From Dillenia suffruticosa (Eukaryota > Streptophyta > Magnoliopsida > Dilleniales > Dilleniaceae), in contig JAVTVX010000034.1 in the NCBI GenBank assembly GCA_033439265.1, positions 15,328,501-15,392,500 on the forward strand: 64,000 bases of DNA, read 5' to 3'. Under the pieces are notes generated by a model. That model saw only the letters and a list, made by a program, of their open reading frames with translations. It was not told where the DNA came from and searched no databases. Below, one piece after another: positions 1 through 11,705 of this stretch. Numbering within the stretch: position 1 is the stretch's first letter; every line of letters starts with the position of its first letter. The position numbers and the translations under genes were made by a program.

Positions 1-640
1 TAATTAAGGTTTAACTACAACAATCATAATTAAGTTGGAAATTATGTATAAAGATATGATCATATTAAGAAAATAATAAATTTGCTATAAAAATTATTTT
101 TATGTAATAAATCTTATTCCACAAAAGCTTTTGTTGTATAAAATAATAAAATTAGAGATAAGATATTAAAATAACTGTTTTCAATAATAGTCTACCTAGT
201 TGAAATTTCTTTTTCATATAATACTATGAGTACAGTTGATCTAATACATATCTAAACTGATTCTGTCAAAAAGATGAGAATAAATCTAAAATTGGTTGAT
301 TTTTAAGTGATCCTATGTGACCCACTATCTACCTAGAAACCTAGTGGTGCACTAAAAAAATCATATTATAGGGTTAAGTAGAAAAAGATAAAGCGATCAA
401 GGATAAGTTAACTATTGGTAATTCTCTAATTAGCCCACAAGTATTGGAAAATGAATTATTTTTTGTAAATGTTATCATAAAGTCAAATAAATTTAATAGA
501 ATTAAAAATTTAGTTCATAAACAATTTCAAAGTCATAAATTTATTTTCAAATATTTACATTGATAGACATATATTAAATATCTCATATATAGTTAGTAAA
601 CATTTTTATTTATTTTGTAATATTTCAAATCATTGATTTG
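1..640. other. AT-rich stretch, no gene seen
   Basis: No reading frame, LTR boundary or RNA gene is recognisable here. It precedes the copia gag remnant and may hold a decayed 5' LTR and leader, but I found no TG...CA boundary and no initiator-tRNA primer-binding site. Confidence 0.4.
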
Positions 641-1355
641 AAATTAGATATTTTCGAATTAACCATAGGAAACTATAAGGAGTAAAGAGAAATGGTTCTT
701 CTCCATTTAGGATTTCAAAATTATTGACTATACTATCAAGAAAAACAAGTCACCTCCGGTGAATGATGCCAACTATGTAGATGAAAAGACTCACTATGAA
801 AGGTAAGAGTAATCTAATCACCTAAGTACTATGTTCATAAAGAGCGAAATTTCGGCTGGTTTCCGTGACTCGGTCAACCATATACTAATATTCATACTCT
901 TTTTAAGGTTATAAATAAGCAATTTCAAGTATCGGAAAAATCGTTGACTAGTACCTTTATCATGCAATTCTCCTCCATGAGACTTATTATTATTCACGGT
1001 GTGCGTGAACACATCATGTGAATGCGGGACATAACGGTTCAGTTAAAAATCCTGAAGGTTGAGATGTTTGAATTTTTTCTTGTCACTTTATTTAGAACTC
1101 TTTTTCTCAACCTTATGATCCTTTTAAAATCTCTTACAATAGACGTAAAGAGAAACGATCCATCAATGAGCTGATGGCCATGTGTGTGTAGGAGAAAGAA
1201 AGGCTACTATGGAGATAAGTAGGGTTCTACAAGTGCACATGTGGTAGTGCAATAAAACAAGTTCAAACAAAATTAAAAGGGTACAAAACCAAAAGCAAAC
1301 ATAAAAAAGAGTTCAAGTGTTTCTTCTATAAAAAAAAAGGATACATAAAATAAAA
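640..1355 (+). pseudogene. Ty1/copia gag remnant (UBN2-type gag plus decayed zinc knuckle)
   Basis: Broken plus-strand frames read as a TNT1/RE-type copia gag. The order is a start-like segment (FELTIGNYK, LLHLGF) near 650-710, a middle part with stops, HGVREHIM near 998-1017, RKEKRSINELMAMCV near 1142-1184, and a CCHC zinc knuckle near 1309-1350. In the knuckle the second Cys is Tyr, the His is Tyr, and a stop lies before the last Cys. In an active element gag forms the virus-like particle in the cytoplasm. Many stops and frameshifts make it non-coding. The family call rests on motif order recognised by eye. Confidence 0.7.
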
Positions 1356-1379
1356 TTGTGTCAAGTATGAGTGGTAGCT

Positions 1380-2875
1380 TGAGAATAAAGATACGAAAAC
1401 ACTCCATGAGAAGCAACGGAGTCAAAGACTTTATAGAGTTGTCAGATAGGGTAAAACCTATCGGATATAAATACTTCAAAACTAAAATTGTCTCATCAGG
1501 CAATATCAGGAAATATAAAACCAACTCATTGTTAAATGGTTCACCCAAAGGAAAGAAATCGACTACTCAGAGACATTCTCGCCAGTGTCTAAAAAAGATT
1601 TCTTTTACATCATTTTGACACTTGTTGTACATTTCGGTTTAAAATTATAACAAATAGATGTGAAAATAATTTTCTTAATGGGAAATGAGAGAAAGAGATT
1701 TACAAGTGTCAAGTTGAAGGATTCTTCTCTAGTGGTAGTAAATATTTAATGTGCAATCTTAAGAAATCCATATGTGAGCTGAAACATGCTTCCCACCAGT
1801 GGTGTTTGAAATCATCACAATAGAGTCACTTTATTTAGTTTTAAAGAAAATATTATGGATCAATGCGTATATCTCAAGGTCAGTGGGAGCCAGTTTTGTT
1901 TCTTTGTCATATATATGAATAACGTACTACTTGTTACCAATAATAAGGGGATGGTGTATGTGGTGAAACAATTTATCTCTAAAAACTTTGAAATAGAAGA
2001 TTTAGATAATATATCTTATATCATTAGTATAAAATATATCGAGATAGATTTTATAAGATTTTGGGACATCTCAAGAGATCTACATTAACAAAGTGTTTAA
2101 GAGATACAGAATAAAAAATTATTCACTAAGTATACATCTGATTGTTAAAGAGGATAGGTTCAATTTGGACTAACACCCTACTACAGATTTGAAAGTGAAC
2201 AAATGACTAACATTATATATGCTTCCGTTGTTGGAAATCTCATGTATGTACAGATTTGTACAATACTTGATATAGTGCATGCAATGGAGATGTTAGGAAG
2301 ATATCAAAGTAACCCAAGTTTGAAACATTGGAAGGTTACAACGAAAGTATTGAGATATTTGCAAGATACCAAAAAAGACATGCTTATATACAGGAGAATT
2401 AACAATCTGAAAATAGTCGGATACTCAGATTTGAACTTTACCGGTTGTGTTGACTCTTAGAGATCAACGTCAAGCTACATTTTCATGATAGCCAGTAGTG
2501 CTATATCATGAATGAGTGCTAAGCAGATATTGACTGCAATCTCTACTATAGAATCTAAATTCATGGCGTGTTTTGAGAGTACATCACATGTGATGTTGTT
2601 CAAGAGTTTTATATCCGAGTTTAGGGTTTTAGATTCTATAGCTAGACCATTATATATTATGTGACAATTCATCTGCTATATTTTTTGTTCAAAATAATAA
2701 AAGTAGTAGTAGAAGTAAATAGATCGACATAAAATGCTTAGTCATTAGGGAAAAATGTTAGAAAATAAAGTTATAATATAATATATTAGTACTGATTATA
2801 TGTTGACCGATTCTTTAACCAAAGGCATGCTATTAAGTAAGTTCAGAGATCATGTTGTAAATATGGTCTTATTGT
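1380..2875 (+). pseudogene. Ty1/copia reverse transcriptase and RNase H remnant
   Basis: This follows the gag zinc knuckle with almost no spacing, so protease and integrase (normally over 2 kb) are missing. Recognisable blocks in order: ELSDRVKPIGYKYFKTK (1437-1487), ETFSPVSKKDSF in a shifted frame (about 1568-1605), FLNG-like and KKSIYGLKQA-like blocks (1670-1800), DQCVYLKVSGSQFCFFVIY then MNNVLL in place of the YVDD catalytic box (1858-1930), VGNLMYVQ and GRYQSNPSLKHWK (2228-2335), VLRYLQ (2350), YSDLNFTGCVDS (2420-2457), then an RNase H tail to a DSLTKGML-like motif near 2815-2840. The catalytic Asp pair is lost (VDD to MNN), and stops occur throughout. Likely the TNT1/RE-type lineage. Confidence 0.8.
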
Positions 2876-2879
2876 CTTA

Positions 2880-4795
2880 TTTAAATAAAACTTAGAGTTG
2901 AATTTTCTCAATAAAATTATGCACACATTTTTGTTTTGAGATAAATTCATATCAACTTTGGATTCTGAATAAACGTAGTATTTATTCACGAAATAAATGT
3001 CATCATAATATTAGAAAATACAATATATTGTAATACACATAAGATAATACTTGCTTTTATAGAACTTTTCGCTTTGACTCATGTACTCTATTTTTATACG
3101 AAATTGACTTGATTTTGATTTCAAGTTGGTTTGCTTGACCAAGTAGAAGCATATTAGAAATTCTTTTAGAAATTCAAATTGCATGTATTTAATGTATTCA
3201 AAATTGAGTTAATGGGAAAATATAGCCGAAAAATGATTAAATATGATAAAAAATGGAAGGATTTTGAATTTGATCATATTTGGCTAGATTTTAGTAGTCG
3301 ATTCAAATCTCTACACAATTAATGTTATTTTTTTTGTTTTGATTGTTTATCTTTCTAAAATATCCAACAACTTAGAATGATAATCATAAGGTTTTAATGA
3401 GTTTTTGATAATTGAGAATCTATATAAAACTTTTCCAGTGCATTGGATCACTAAATCCAAATTTTTTTACTCCACTCCATTTATTGAGTGAAATTGAGAG
3501 TTTAGAAAATTTGTACATGTCTCAAGAATTATTTTAGTAGTGTTGCAGTCACCGAAAATGAAAAACAAAAGTATAGTCGGAACCCCTTTTTGCTTTCACT
3601 TTATTTTAGATCAATTTTTGCATTAAAAACATGTATTAGGTTTGCATGCATTCTAACATATTCATGTATTTATGTTTGAAACCTGTGAATACAAATTTCC
3701 TTCTTTCCTCCCCGAAAAAGGAACAAAAAAAAAAAGACTTTGAAGGCTTCTTTATTGAGAGTTGAACCTTCGCCCTACTTTTGCCCCATAAGTCTAAAGG
3801 AAGCATTTGCTCCTATTTTTAGAAATTCATATGGTCTGTTTTATTTTTACTATATATAGAAATCTATATTTTATATTAAATTAAAATTTTCTAATAAATA
3901 TCATTAAATCTATGATTTAAAAGAAAAATGTTTCACTTAAAAAAGTTTTAAAAGAAAATTTTATGATAGTAAGCACTTTCAAAGTACATCCGAATACTCC
4001 TCAAAGGGCAATCCATAGATTTGGTTGTGCTTGTGGGAGGAGCGAAAACTGGATGACATGAGGCCCAAACGTTTTTAGGCCTAATATTCCTTCATTCGCC
4101 TTAAGTCTAGTTTTATTTGTATATATCTTTTAATTAAAATAAGACTTTTATAATAGAAGTTAAATTTCTTGTAAAATAAATAGAATTATTATTATGTTAT
4201 GAATATTTTATATCAAAATCTTATTTAATCTTGATTGAGCATAAATTTTAAATTTTCTGAACAATACAATAAGAATTGCTTTGCATTATAACTAAAATTT
4301 AAAATATTTTAATTATTATGGAACAATAATTCAACTTAGAAATTAAGGTTTATAAAAGAAGAAATTATTCATTATTTTTCAATTTTATTACTGTCTTATG
4401 TTTTGAAAAATATTTAATCAGATAAAATTTTTAAATGTAATAAAAAGGGTAAAATATTACTCAAACTTATGATTTCATGTTCTCCTGGAGTGAATTACTT
4501 GGGAAAATACTAAACTATACTCTAGTTAATAAATAAGATATAAAATTTAATATACCACACTTCAGGTTGTTAATTTTTTATATTTAAAAATTTAAAATAT
4601 TCCGGTTAATAAATAAGATGTGCTCAAACTTTAGTATTATAACAAATAAGATTTATCTGCCATGAACGTTGTTAATTTTTTAACAACTTTGCTAACAACT
4701 ATTTAATGATTTTTTTATATGTAATTTTACTTTCCGTGTTCAACGCTTCATGCCTCTCTTCCTGCCTCTTTATCTATTTTTGAAATAAAGTTGTA
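2880..4795. other. AT-rich intergenic stretch, no gene seen
   Basis: No coding region is recognisable. The first few hundred bases may contain the decayed 3' LTR of the copia element, but no terminal TG/CA pair could be fixed. A tRNA-like stretch near 3745-3810 was considered and rejected. Confidence 0.4.
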
Positions 4796-4796
4796 A

Positions 4797-5790
4797 AGAA
4801 TTAGATTTGAATGACATAAAGGGGGTGAATAGGTTACTTTTTTGACACTTTTTAACTTTTCTGGGTTTTAGAGAAGATTGAAAAAGGTAGAGAGAAGAAG
4901 TGTCAACTCGAGAATTTATAGCGGTTCCACCATCTCTGGTGTACATCTACCTCAAATTTCACCTGAATTTTGAATCCACTATTTCCTCAAAAATTTTACA
5001 GCAACTAGCTTCTACATGTATTAGTCAAACCTATCACCAACTATCTCACACAGGTGCTAGTCGAGTCTTTTACAGTGTATTTCAATACTCCCCACTAATT
5101 TTGACAACTGTTTGTTTATCTCTTGTGTTTCACTCAAACACTTTAATTCCCAAATCAGAAGGTTTTTCTTCTGATCTTTTGCAATAATTTTTCAAGTGAA
5201 ACAAAATATACTTGAACTTCGAATGAGACGATAAACCAAAAATAATACAATACAGAAAATTTTGATGAATTACGGTTTATAGTTTCCTCTTTTTCTTTTT
5301 CCTCATCACTTACTCTCAATAGTTACTTCTTCTATTCTTTAAGTGTTGTATTTATAGAGCTACTGAAAGAGCCTTTTGAAATAGCTATTGCAAATGGTTG
5401 ATCTCTTTTAGTGTTCATTTAATACTTCAATAGTTTTTCTACAGAATTAGCCATTACTGACATTAAGTTGACTCCTTTCTTCAGGTCGACTTGTGCTTTG
5501 TATTCTGTAGAGTCTGGGCTAGTGCAAGTTGACTTCATATCTATGTTAGGTTGACTTGTTCTTTAGTTTACTTAAATATTTTTTGCTGTGTTGCTCATGC
5601 AAGTTGACTTTTATTCACTACAGGTCAACTTGTGCTTTGTGATATTTAAGCATATTTTTCTTTATAGCTCATGCAATTCAACTTCCTATTGTTGTTCAAT
5701 TGATTTGTGTCTTCTCAGAATGTGAATATCGAGGTCTCCGGTTCAAGTAGGTCGACTTGTTTGTATTGCAAGTTGACTTGTTCTCGTTGA
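4797..5790 (-). mobile_element. Fragment of a SIRE-like copia LTR (third copy in window)
   Basis: The left edge carries the same landmarks, in the same order, as the LTRs starting at 30138 and 38168: a G-rich 'gggggtgaatagg' block, then 'tttatagcggttccacc' followed by 'ggtgtacatctac' (4912-4951), then a run of short GTCGACTT and CAAGTTGACTT motifs in both orientations (5460-5790). By comparison with the minus-strand element at 30138-38990 it is an antisense LTR. No primer-binding site or internal domain adjoins it, so it is a fragment or a decayed solo LTR. The right edge is vague. Confidence 0.6.
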
Positions 5791-5814
5791 CATTTAAGCC
5801 TTTCATTGTCTTAT

Positions 5815-5948
5815 ATGTTGAAATAAGTAATGATGTCACTATAACCCTAAATTGGACAAGAAATGATGCAGATGTACATGGAATAGACATTAGACCATAC
5901 CTCGATGTTGAGCATCCCGATGATGATGAGATGTACGATTCCTTTTAA
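5815..5948 (+). pseudogene. C-terminal tail of a CACTA TNP2-type transposase
   Basis: A short plus-strand frame reads LNWTRNDADVHGIDI and ends in an acidic tail, DDDEMYDSF, before a stop. TNP2-type plant CACTA transposases usually end in an acidic stretch after a W-R-N-D-type motif, and a Transposase_24 gene often follows in the same orientation, as it does here. There is no catalytic part. The call leans on context and is tentative. Confidence 0.4.
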
Positions 5949-6131
5949 TTATTTGCATTTATTTGTCAGATTGTGGCATAGATATGGAATGGATGCTTGC
6001 TTGACTAGTTTTAGTAACTCAAGTTTTATTTCTAACTATATTTATCAAGTATGTGGTTTTGTTTGTTTTTTTATTAATCAAATATTTGGATTCGTTAATT
6101 ACTTTATTTATCTAATCTTTTATTTTCTCAA

Positions 6132-7575
6132 ATGTTTGTTACTAATCTTATTCCTTTAACCAATAATCTACGTATTGTATTAGCGAGTGACGAAACTCTA
6201 CCTTCTGATAGGCAACCTGAGATGCAACTTTTGGATGAAGGTTTCAATGATGAAAATACACTTGCAGATCACAATGCAATATATGATGATGCAAACTCAA
6301 ATTTGGTCTTTTTAACATCTTTTATATTTACTTCTTTTCATATGGTTTTACTATTTCAATTATATACATGGACAATATAGGCGAACAAATGCCTGCAATA
6401 AGAATAAGAGGTTAAACACGTAGCGCACGCTTGTTAGGTTTACCGATCGCAACCAATCAAGTAGGGAGGATTACAAATGTTTTTATCACTTTTCTCTATT
6501 TGATTGTAAGGATAAGTAATCTTGTTCCAATCCATTATCTGAGTTAACATAATATTTCTAAACAAAAAAAGGATGACATTTGGGAAATTATATTACTATA
6601 TATTTTATCTCTTTTAACCTTTTTCTTTTTCTTTTTAATTATATTTGTTTTCGATTCTAACATTGGTTTCAGTTATAGTCAAAGTGTCACTTTAAGTCAA
6701 ACAATCCAGAGGTTCAAAAATGGGTTATGAAAAACATGGAAGAGAAGTAGAGAAATTAGAAGAATATAATAAAGTCGAAGTGGTTTGATAAGTCATTTGA
6801 GCTAGACAAAATGACAATTTGAGTTAAAAACGACCGAGTTAATCTTGTTTAATTTAAAGAGTTTGATAGATATTGGAAGAGTGAGGAGGGAAATGTAAAT
6901 ATATATATACAATATGAATCAAAATTGGTAATATAATAATATGAATATTGTGATTTTATATGATATTTATAGTAAACTCAACTTTTGTTTGAACATAGAA
7001 TAAGTGCTAGGAACAAAAAATGTTGTCTTAGAAATCAGAAATATTATTGCCATTGGTCAAGATGTTTTCTATGCTCGTGGATGAAAAGACTTTCTATGTA
7101 TTTTATTTTTTATATATATGCAAACTATTTAATAAATAATGACAATGTCTTTTTTTTTATATACATTTCATTGCTATTAAAAAAAAGGAGTCAAAAGGTA
7201 CTAGTTCGAGTAGGGTAGATATGTATATAACGAGTAGAAAAATAAAAGATGGCTCCATTGTGAGTGACGTTTCGTCAGAAATTGTGGCATGTTTTAGTTT
7301 ATTTTCTTTCAATTATATCTATTTTTTTTTAATGAATTGGTTTACAAAACTTATATTCGTCAATTTCTTTTCACAGAACTTTTTTGGAGATGATGAGAAA
7401 AAAAGTTGAAAACTCTTGATCCTAAAGCAAAGAAAAGCCAATTAATTCGAACACTTGGGAGAATACTATTTCTACCTACGTCAACGGTGCTGAGAGCAGA
7501 GATAGAGTCAGATGCATGGAACTTGTTGCCTTTACTTCAAAAACCAAATCATCACAATCACAATGAGGCAAAACA
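6132..7575 (+). pseudogene. Transposase_24 (PTTA/En/Spm) pseudogene, plus-strand copy
   Basis: Scattered plus-strand exons resemble the plant En/Spm accessory protein family Transposase_24. They include an acidic N-terminal part (6132-6310), an RG.TRSARLLGLPI-like segment (about 6410-6455), KNIIKSKWFDKSF near 6767-6805, RYWKSEEGN near 6870-6897, SARNKKCCLRNQKYYCHWSR near 7001-7060 (the family's 'N...R..Q.YxHxxGSKSF' block), ITSRKIKDGSIV (7227-7262), and DRVRCMELVAF (7501-7533). It is homologous to the minus-strand copy at 9560-11000, with the same K-S-K-W-F and W-x-S-x-x-G-N spacing. Stops and frameshifts show it is dead. The role of this family in CACTA transposition is not well established. 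Confidence 0.65.
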
Positions 7576-7678
7576 GTGACAGCAGAAAAAGTTAAACAAG
7601 ATTTATTCAATTTAAGAATTCAATATTTGCACTTTTCGAAAAATATTTTGTCGGTAGTAATGATAAAGTGTAGGCAAT

Positions 7679-7830
7679 TACTACAAAACAAATGGCTTAT
7701 GGAAACACACGAAAATTGTGAGAAAAATGTGATAAAACCGTCGATAAAGTTTTCTTTGATGGATAGACATTTACTTGGTTATACAAGGGTCGGGATAGAC
7801 CTATCCCAACACTTATCTTGACCGTTGGAG
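7679..7830 (+). repeat. Left terminal inverted region of the outer CACTA element
   Basis: This pairs with the reverse complement of 29205-29354 position by position over about 150 bp. The terminal ten bases match at nine of ten positions, the mismatch being the leading C to T. Downstream matches include ACGAAAATTGT/ACGAAAACTGT and GGGATAGACCTATC/GGAATAGATTTATC at the same distance from the end. Confidence 0.82.
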
Positions 7831-9200
7831 TATGTCCAATATCCGGACGGATAGAAAAGCGTTGGTAAAAATCAATCTTTTATCATCAGTTCCAAAGAGT
7901 CAATAAAAATTACTACTTTTATCATCACCTACTACATAAAGGGTTAGTAAAAGTATTACTTTTATCGTCACCTACTATACAGAAAATGTTACTACCTTTA
8001 TCATCATTCAATATAACTGTTAACAATTGTTACAACTATTTCTTGTCCCTAATCACATAACACGTATGTTAGGAAATGTTATTACTTTTATTGTCAGTAA
8101 ATACAAATGTTAGTAAATATTACTATAATACTGTCGTATCTTATCACATAGGAAATGTTAATACTTTATCGTCACTCACTATAATCATTAATAATTGTTA
8201 TGCTATTTATTGTCGGTAAATATAGAATCAGATATGTTAGAAAATATTACAAATTTTTTTTGTTGATTATGATAAATGTTAGTAAATATTATAATTTTAC
8301 CGTCACTTACAGAATTATTAGGTTAATAAATATTATTATTTTTATTAACACTTACAGAATTGTTGGGTTAGTAAATATTACTATTCTTTTAGGTCATTAT
8401 CATAAGAGTTAGCAACTATTACTACTTTTATTCTCGCTTAGCATATGTATTAGGATATGTTAGTAACTTTTATCATTAGACACATAAGCATTAGGAATCG
8501 TTAGTGTTATATATTATCGACCACATATGTTAAGAAATGTTACGATTTTATTGTTAGTAAATATTACTATTTTATCATTAGTAAATATTACTACTTTATC
8601 GTTAGTAATTATTACTACTTTTATTCTTGTTTAGTATATGTATTAGGATATGTTAGTATCTTTTATCATCAGACATGTAAGCGTTAGAAATTGTTAGTGT
8701 TATGTATTGTCGACCATATATGTTAGGAAATGTTACTATTTTATTATTAGTAAATATTACTATTTTTTCGTTAGTAAATATTACTACGTTATTGTTGAAT
8801 AGAAAGGCGAGTAGGTTAGCTACAGAGAAAGTGTTGTAGAAGTGTTATAGAAAATATACAATTGTGGGTTAGAAAAGAGTTAGGAAATATTACTTATAGT
8901 GTTACCATTTGCATATGTTAGTACAAGTTACTAATCGGTTAGAACACAAGTGTGAGGAAATGTTATTACTTTTTTTATCGTCCATGAGAAAAAAGGGTTA
9001 GGAAATAATTTTATCATTACGTGAGTATGAATTAGTAGGTTATCACATATCTAGTATACAATGGTCACAAAATGTTATGTTGCTATCGGTTTATTTATAA
9101 AAGGGTTATGAAAAATTATTAGTATATAATACTGTATCTTAGGAAATAAAGTACATTTTATATCATCATCATTAGAATATACATGATAATGGTATAAACA
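7830..9200 (+). repeat. Left subterminal repeat array of the outer CACTA
   Basis: About twenty degenerate units of the form GTTAG(T/G)AAAT(A/G)TTACTA followed by TTTTAT(C/T)(G/A)TC fill this stretch. CACTA elements typically carry short subterminal repeats that bind the element's accessory protein. The reverse-complement form (GATAAAAG...AGTAACATTTCCTAAC) fills 25546-25807 and 28932-29200 at the other end, as expected for such arrays. No gene is present. Confidence 0.75.
8418..8803 (+). repeat. 193-bp tandem duplication inside the subterminal array
   Basis: The block starting at 8418 (attactacttttattc) recurs at 8611 with the same internal order: 'tgtattaggatatgttagta', 'cttttatcat', 'gttagtgttat', 'gtcgacca' (tatcgacca in copy one), then 'gttactatttta'. 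The copies have diverged by scattered substitutions. Confidence 0.8.
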
Positions 9201-9559
9201 CTATAAATTACAGAAATTACAAAAGTAATAAACATAATTCTGGATACTAAGACAAAGAAAAATATTATAAGTCCGCACAATTACATATCTTCATATCTTC
9301 TGAAATAAAATGTTCATACCAAAAAAGTTGCCAAAAATGTTGACTTCGATCATCACAAAAATTCAAGCATCCGGGACAATTTAAGGATCCAGCATCCGTG
9401 ATGTAATATCATTCTATTCAGTAGTAATGAAATGAATATAATTATATGGTACATTATAAAAACTTGTAAATTAAAATATTAGCTTTTGGGATGGAATTAC
9501 ATGGTGGTGATGATGATGATGGTTGGTTTCTATGTGCACTCCCAGTATTTGATATCTGA

Positions 9560-11000
9560 GGAAGCTAACAATACAAATATAAATAATTTGGATTATTGTT
9601 CAAATATAGAAGTTAAAGTAGTTAGATTATGGTAAGAAGTAAAGAAATATATTTGTATCTCAACACCAGCAATGAATCTTGTTTCATTAACGAAATTTAG
9701 CAATTCATCTTGTTGTCCACTTCCAGCATGCATAGCAACATGCATAAGAATATTGCTCACCAAATTAGTATGATTCTGATTTTGTTCCATTAATCATTCC
9801 ATCATAATAGTTATATATTCATTCTCAGGTTTGCTTGAATGCTGCCGTTGTGATAGAGTTATAATTTTCCCAACACATCTGATTCTTTTTCTCAATTCAG
9901 GCCCTTTAACTTTAGATATGATATCAGTTTTTTAAGAAAATTTTGAATTTTTTCTTGCCCTTCTTCATTTCAGTATGCTCCATTCCACTTTTCATCATTT
10001 CTTGTGTGAGAGAAGTAAATGAATCAAACATGAATGTTCATAAACATATCAATTGAAAATACATAAAAATAGTCTTTCATACCACAACTTCTGATACTTT
10101 CGTAAAAACTAAACTCTCATCTGATCAAATTCTACTTGTAATATAAATTTCAGTTCTACAATATTTTGTCTCAGATTGTTTTGTCTAATAAAATGGTTGA
10201 TTTGTAGTATTATGTAATAAAAATAATTATAAATAAAATAACATATGAATTGTTTATACATTCTCATGTATGAGTTTGGCAAATGACTTAGATCCTAAGT
10301 AATGTGGACCCCTTAACTTTGCGCGACATTCTGAATTTCTTCTATTAATTTCCTAAAGAGAAAAAAGTATTAGAAAAAAGTATTAGAGTACAAGTAAATT
10401 TCAAGTAAATTTCCAATCACAGAGAAAAGAGTAAAAGTAGTAAGAGAAATTGTTAACTTCTACATTTCCTTTATCACTCAACCAAAAAGTAACAAGATTC
10501 TTGTACTGATTTGGATCAACTATTTCATCTTCCATTCTCTTAATATTTTCATCTATTCTAAGTAAATTATTGAACCATTTTGATTTGAGAGTATTTTTAA
10601 AACTTTTCCATTTTTCACACAAATTTGCAATAACACATTTTTGGTTTGAAAGTAATTTTTAACTGCAATGTAAGAAAAAAATATATATTAATTTTTTTCT
10701 ATGCCATGATCCGATTGAGTAATAAAACTAGATATCTGTATAATTTTCCACATATCCTCTTTATACTCTGTCGGCATGTCATGCCAAATTGTATAGTTTA
10801 TTGGAGCAATGAAATATACTCTCACTATAGAGCCAAGGAATTTGGTGAAGATCGTACCATCGATTTCTATTGGTTGATTTAATTCATTCATCTCAACCAC
10901 CATACATTTTTCTTTTTCTAAATCTCAAACATCCTGATAGCGGGTTGGATCTCTATATTTTTTCTTGACAACTGGTGAAAATGAAAAATAAAAAATGGAT
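9560..11000 (-). pseudogene. Transposase_24 (PTTA/En/Spm) pseudogene, minus-strand copy
   Basis: Minus-strand exons, high to low coordinate: RDPTRYQDV then VVEMNELNQPIEIDGTIF and FLGSIVR...APINYTIWHDMP...YKEDMWKI (about 10985-10690), the conserved N-terminal half of the family; EKWKSFKNTLKSKWFNN...VTFWLSDKGN (10620-10450); EINRRNSECRAK...HYLGSKSFAKLIHE (about 10355-10262); and a C-terminal piece with RKRIRCVGKII and MEQNQNHTNLV (about 9905-9590). Introns separate the pieces. Stops within exons (one between DV and DLEKEK) indicate decay. It lies between the left subterminal repeats and the TNP2-type gene, on the same strand as TNP2, which is the usual gene order of plant CACTA elements. Confidence 0.75.
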
Positions 11001-11570
11001 AACATACTAATTATATAAAAATATATTAAAAAATGAAATGTTCTATTTTTAAATATAAACATTAACCAGATATCATCTTGGGATGATTGACCTTCTTCAA
11101 ACTCAACTTATTTTTCAGATGGTTCTAATTCTTTGTGGTTAGCTATAATGGTCATTTTTCATTTATTTCGTCCTATATTTAAAAAAACTTGAGTGAGATT
11201 TGTTGAAAAAATTTGGTTGAAAATATCATATGGGAATGAAACTTTGTTTGAATTAGAATTTTGAGAGGTGTGAGGGAAAAGAGTTCTTGAGAGGAATGAG
11301 AAGGTTGGATATTTCGGGAGAGAGAAAGGGAGAGTTTATAGTATATATATTTAGTTTACAGACAAACAAATTTTTCAAAACCTGTCATTGTTTCTCGCTT
11401 TTTCACACTTTAGTTTTTGAATTTTTGGTTATTATAGTTTGCTTATCCTCTTTCTAGTTTTCTAATTAATAGAATATTTTTACCCCTATTATTATATAAC
11501 TACGTCAAGTAATAGTAAATATTATTACTATATTACTATATTTTATATAACTAGATTACTACTTATATAT
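11000..11570. other. CACTA interior, no further gene resolved
   Basis: Possible 5' exon or leader of the Transposase_24 pseudogene, followed by AT-rich sequence with 'actatattactatattttatataactag' type low complexity. Nothing more can be supported. Confidence 0.35.
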
Positions 11571-11599
11571 AACTAGGACAACTACTAGGAAATATTACA

Positions 11600-11705
11600 T
11601 GAGCGATGCCTGCGTGACGCAACCGCCGATACCCATGCGGCTCAGCCGCCCAGGCACGCGCGCCCGCAAATGCTTGTGCGGAGCAACCACGGCCCCTACG
11701 GCTCA
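11600..11705 (+). repeat. Left GC-rich island of the inner unit
   Basis: A compact GC-rich block in otherwise strongly AT-rich DNA, with a 'cccatgcggctcagccgc' motif followed by 'caggcacgcgcg'. The reverse-complement block at 18430-18690 carries related modules. Confidence 0.6.

Noticed and set aside
3745..3810. tRNA-like stretch on the minus strand ('gttgaacct' resembling a B box)
   Set aside because: No cloverleaf with paired acceptor, D and anticodon stems could be drawn, and A-box spacing does not fit.
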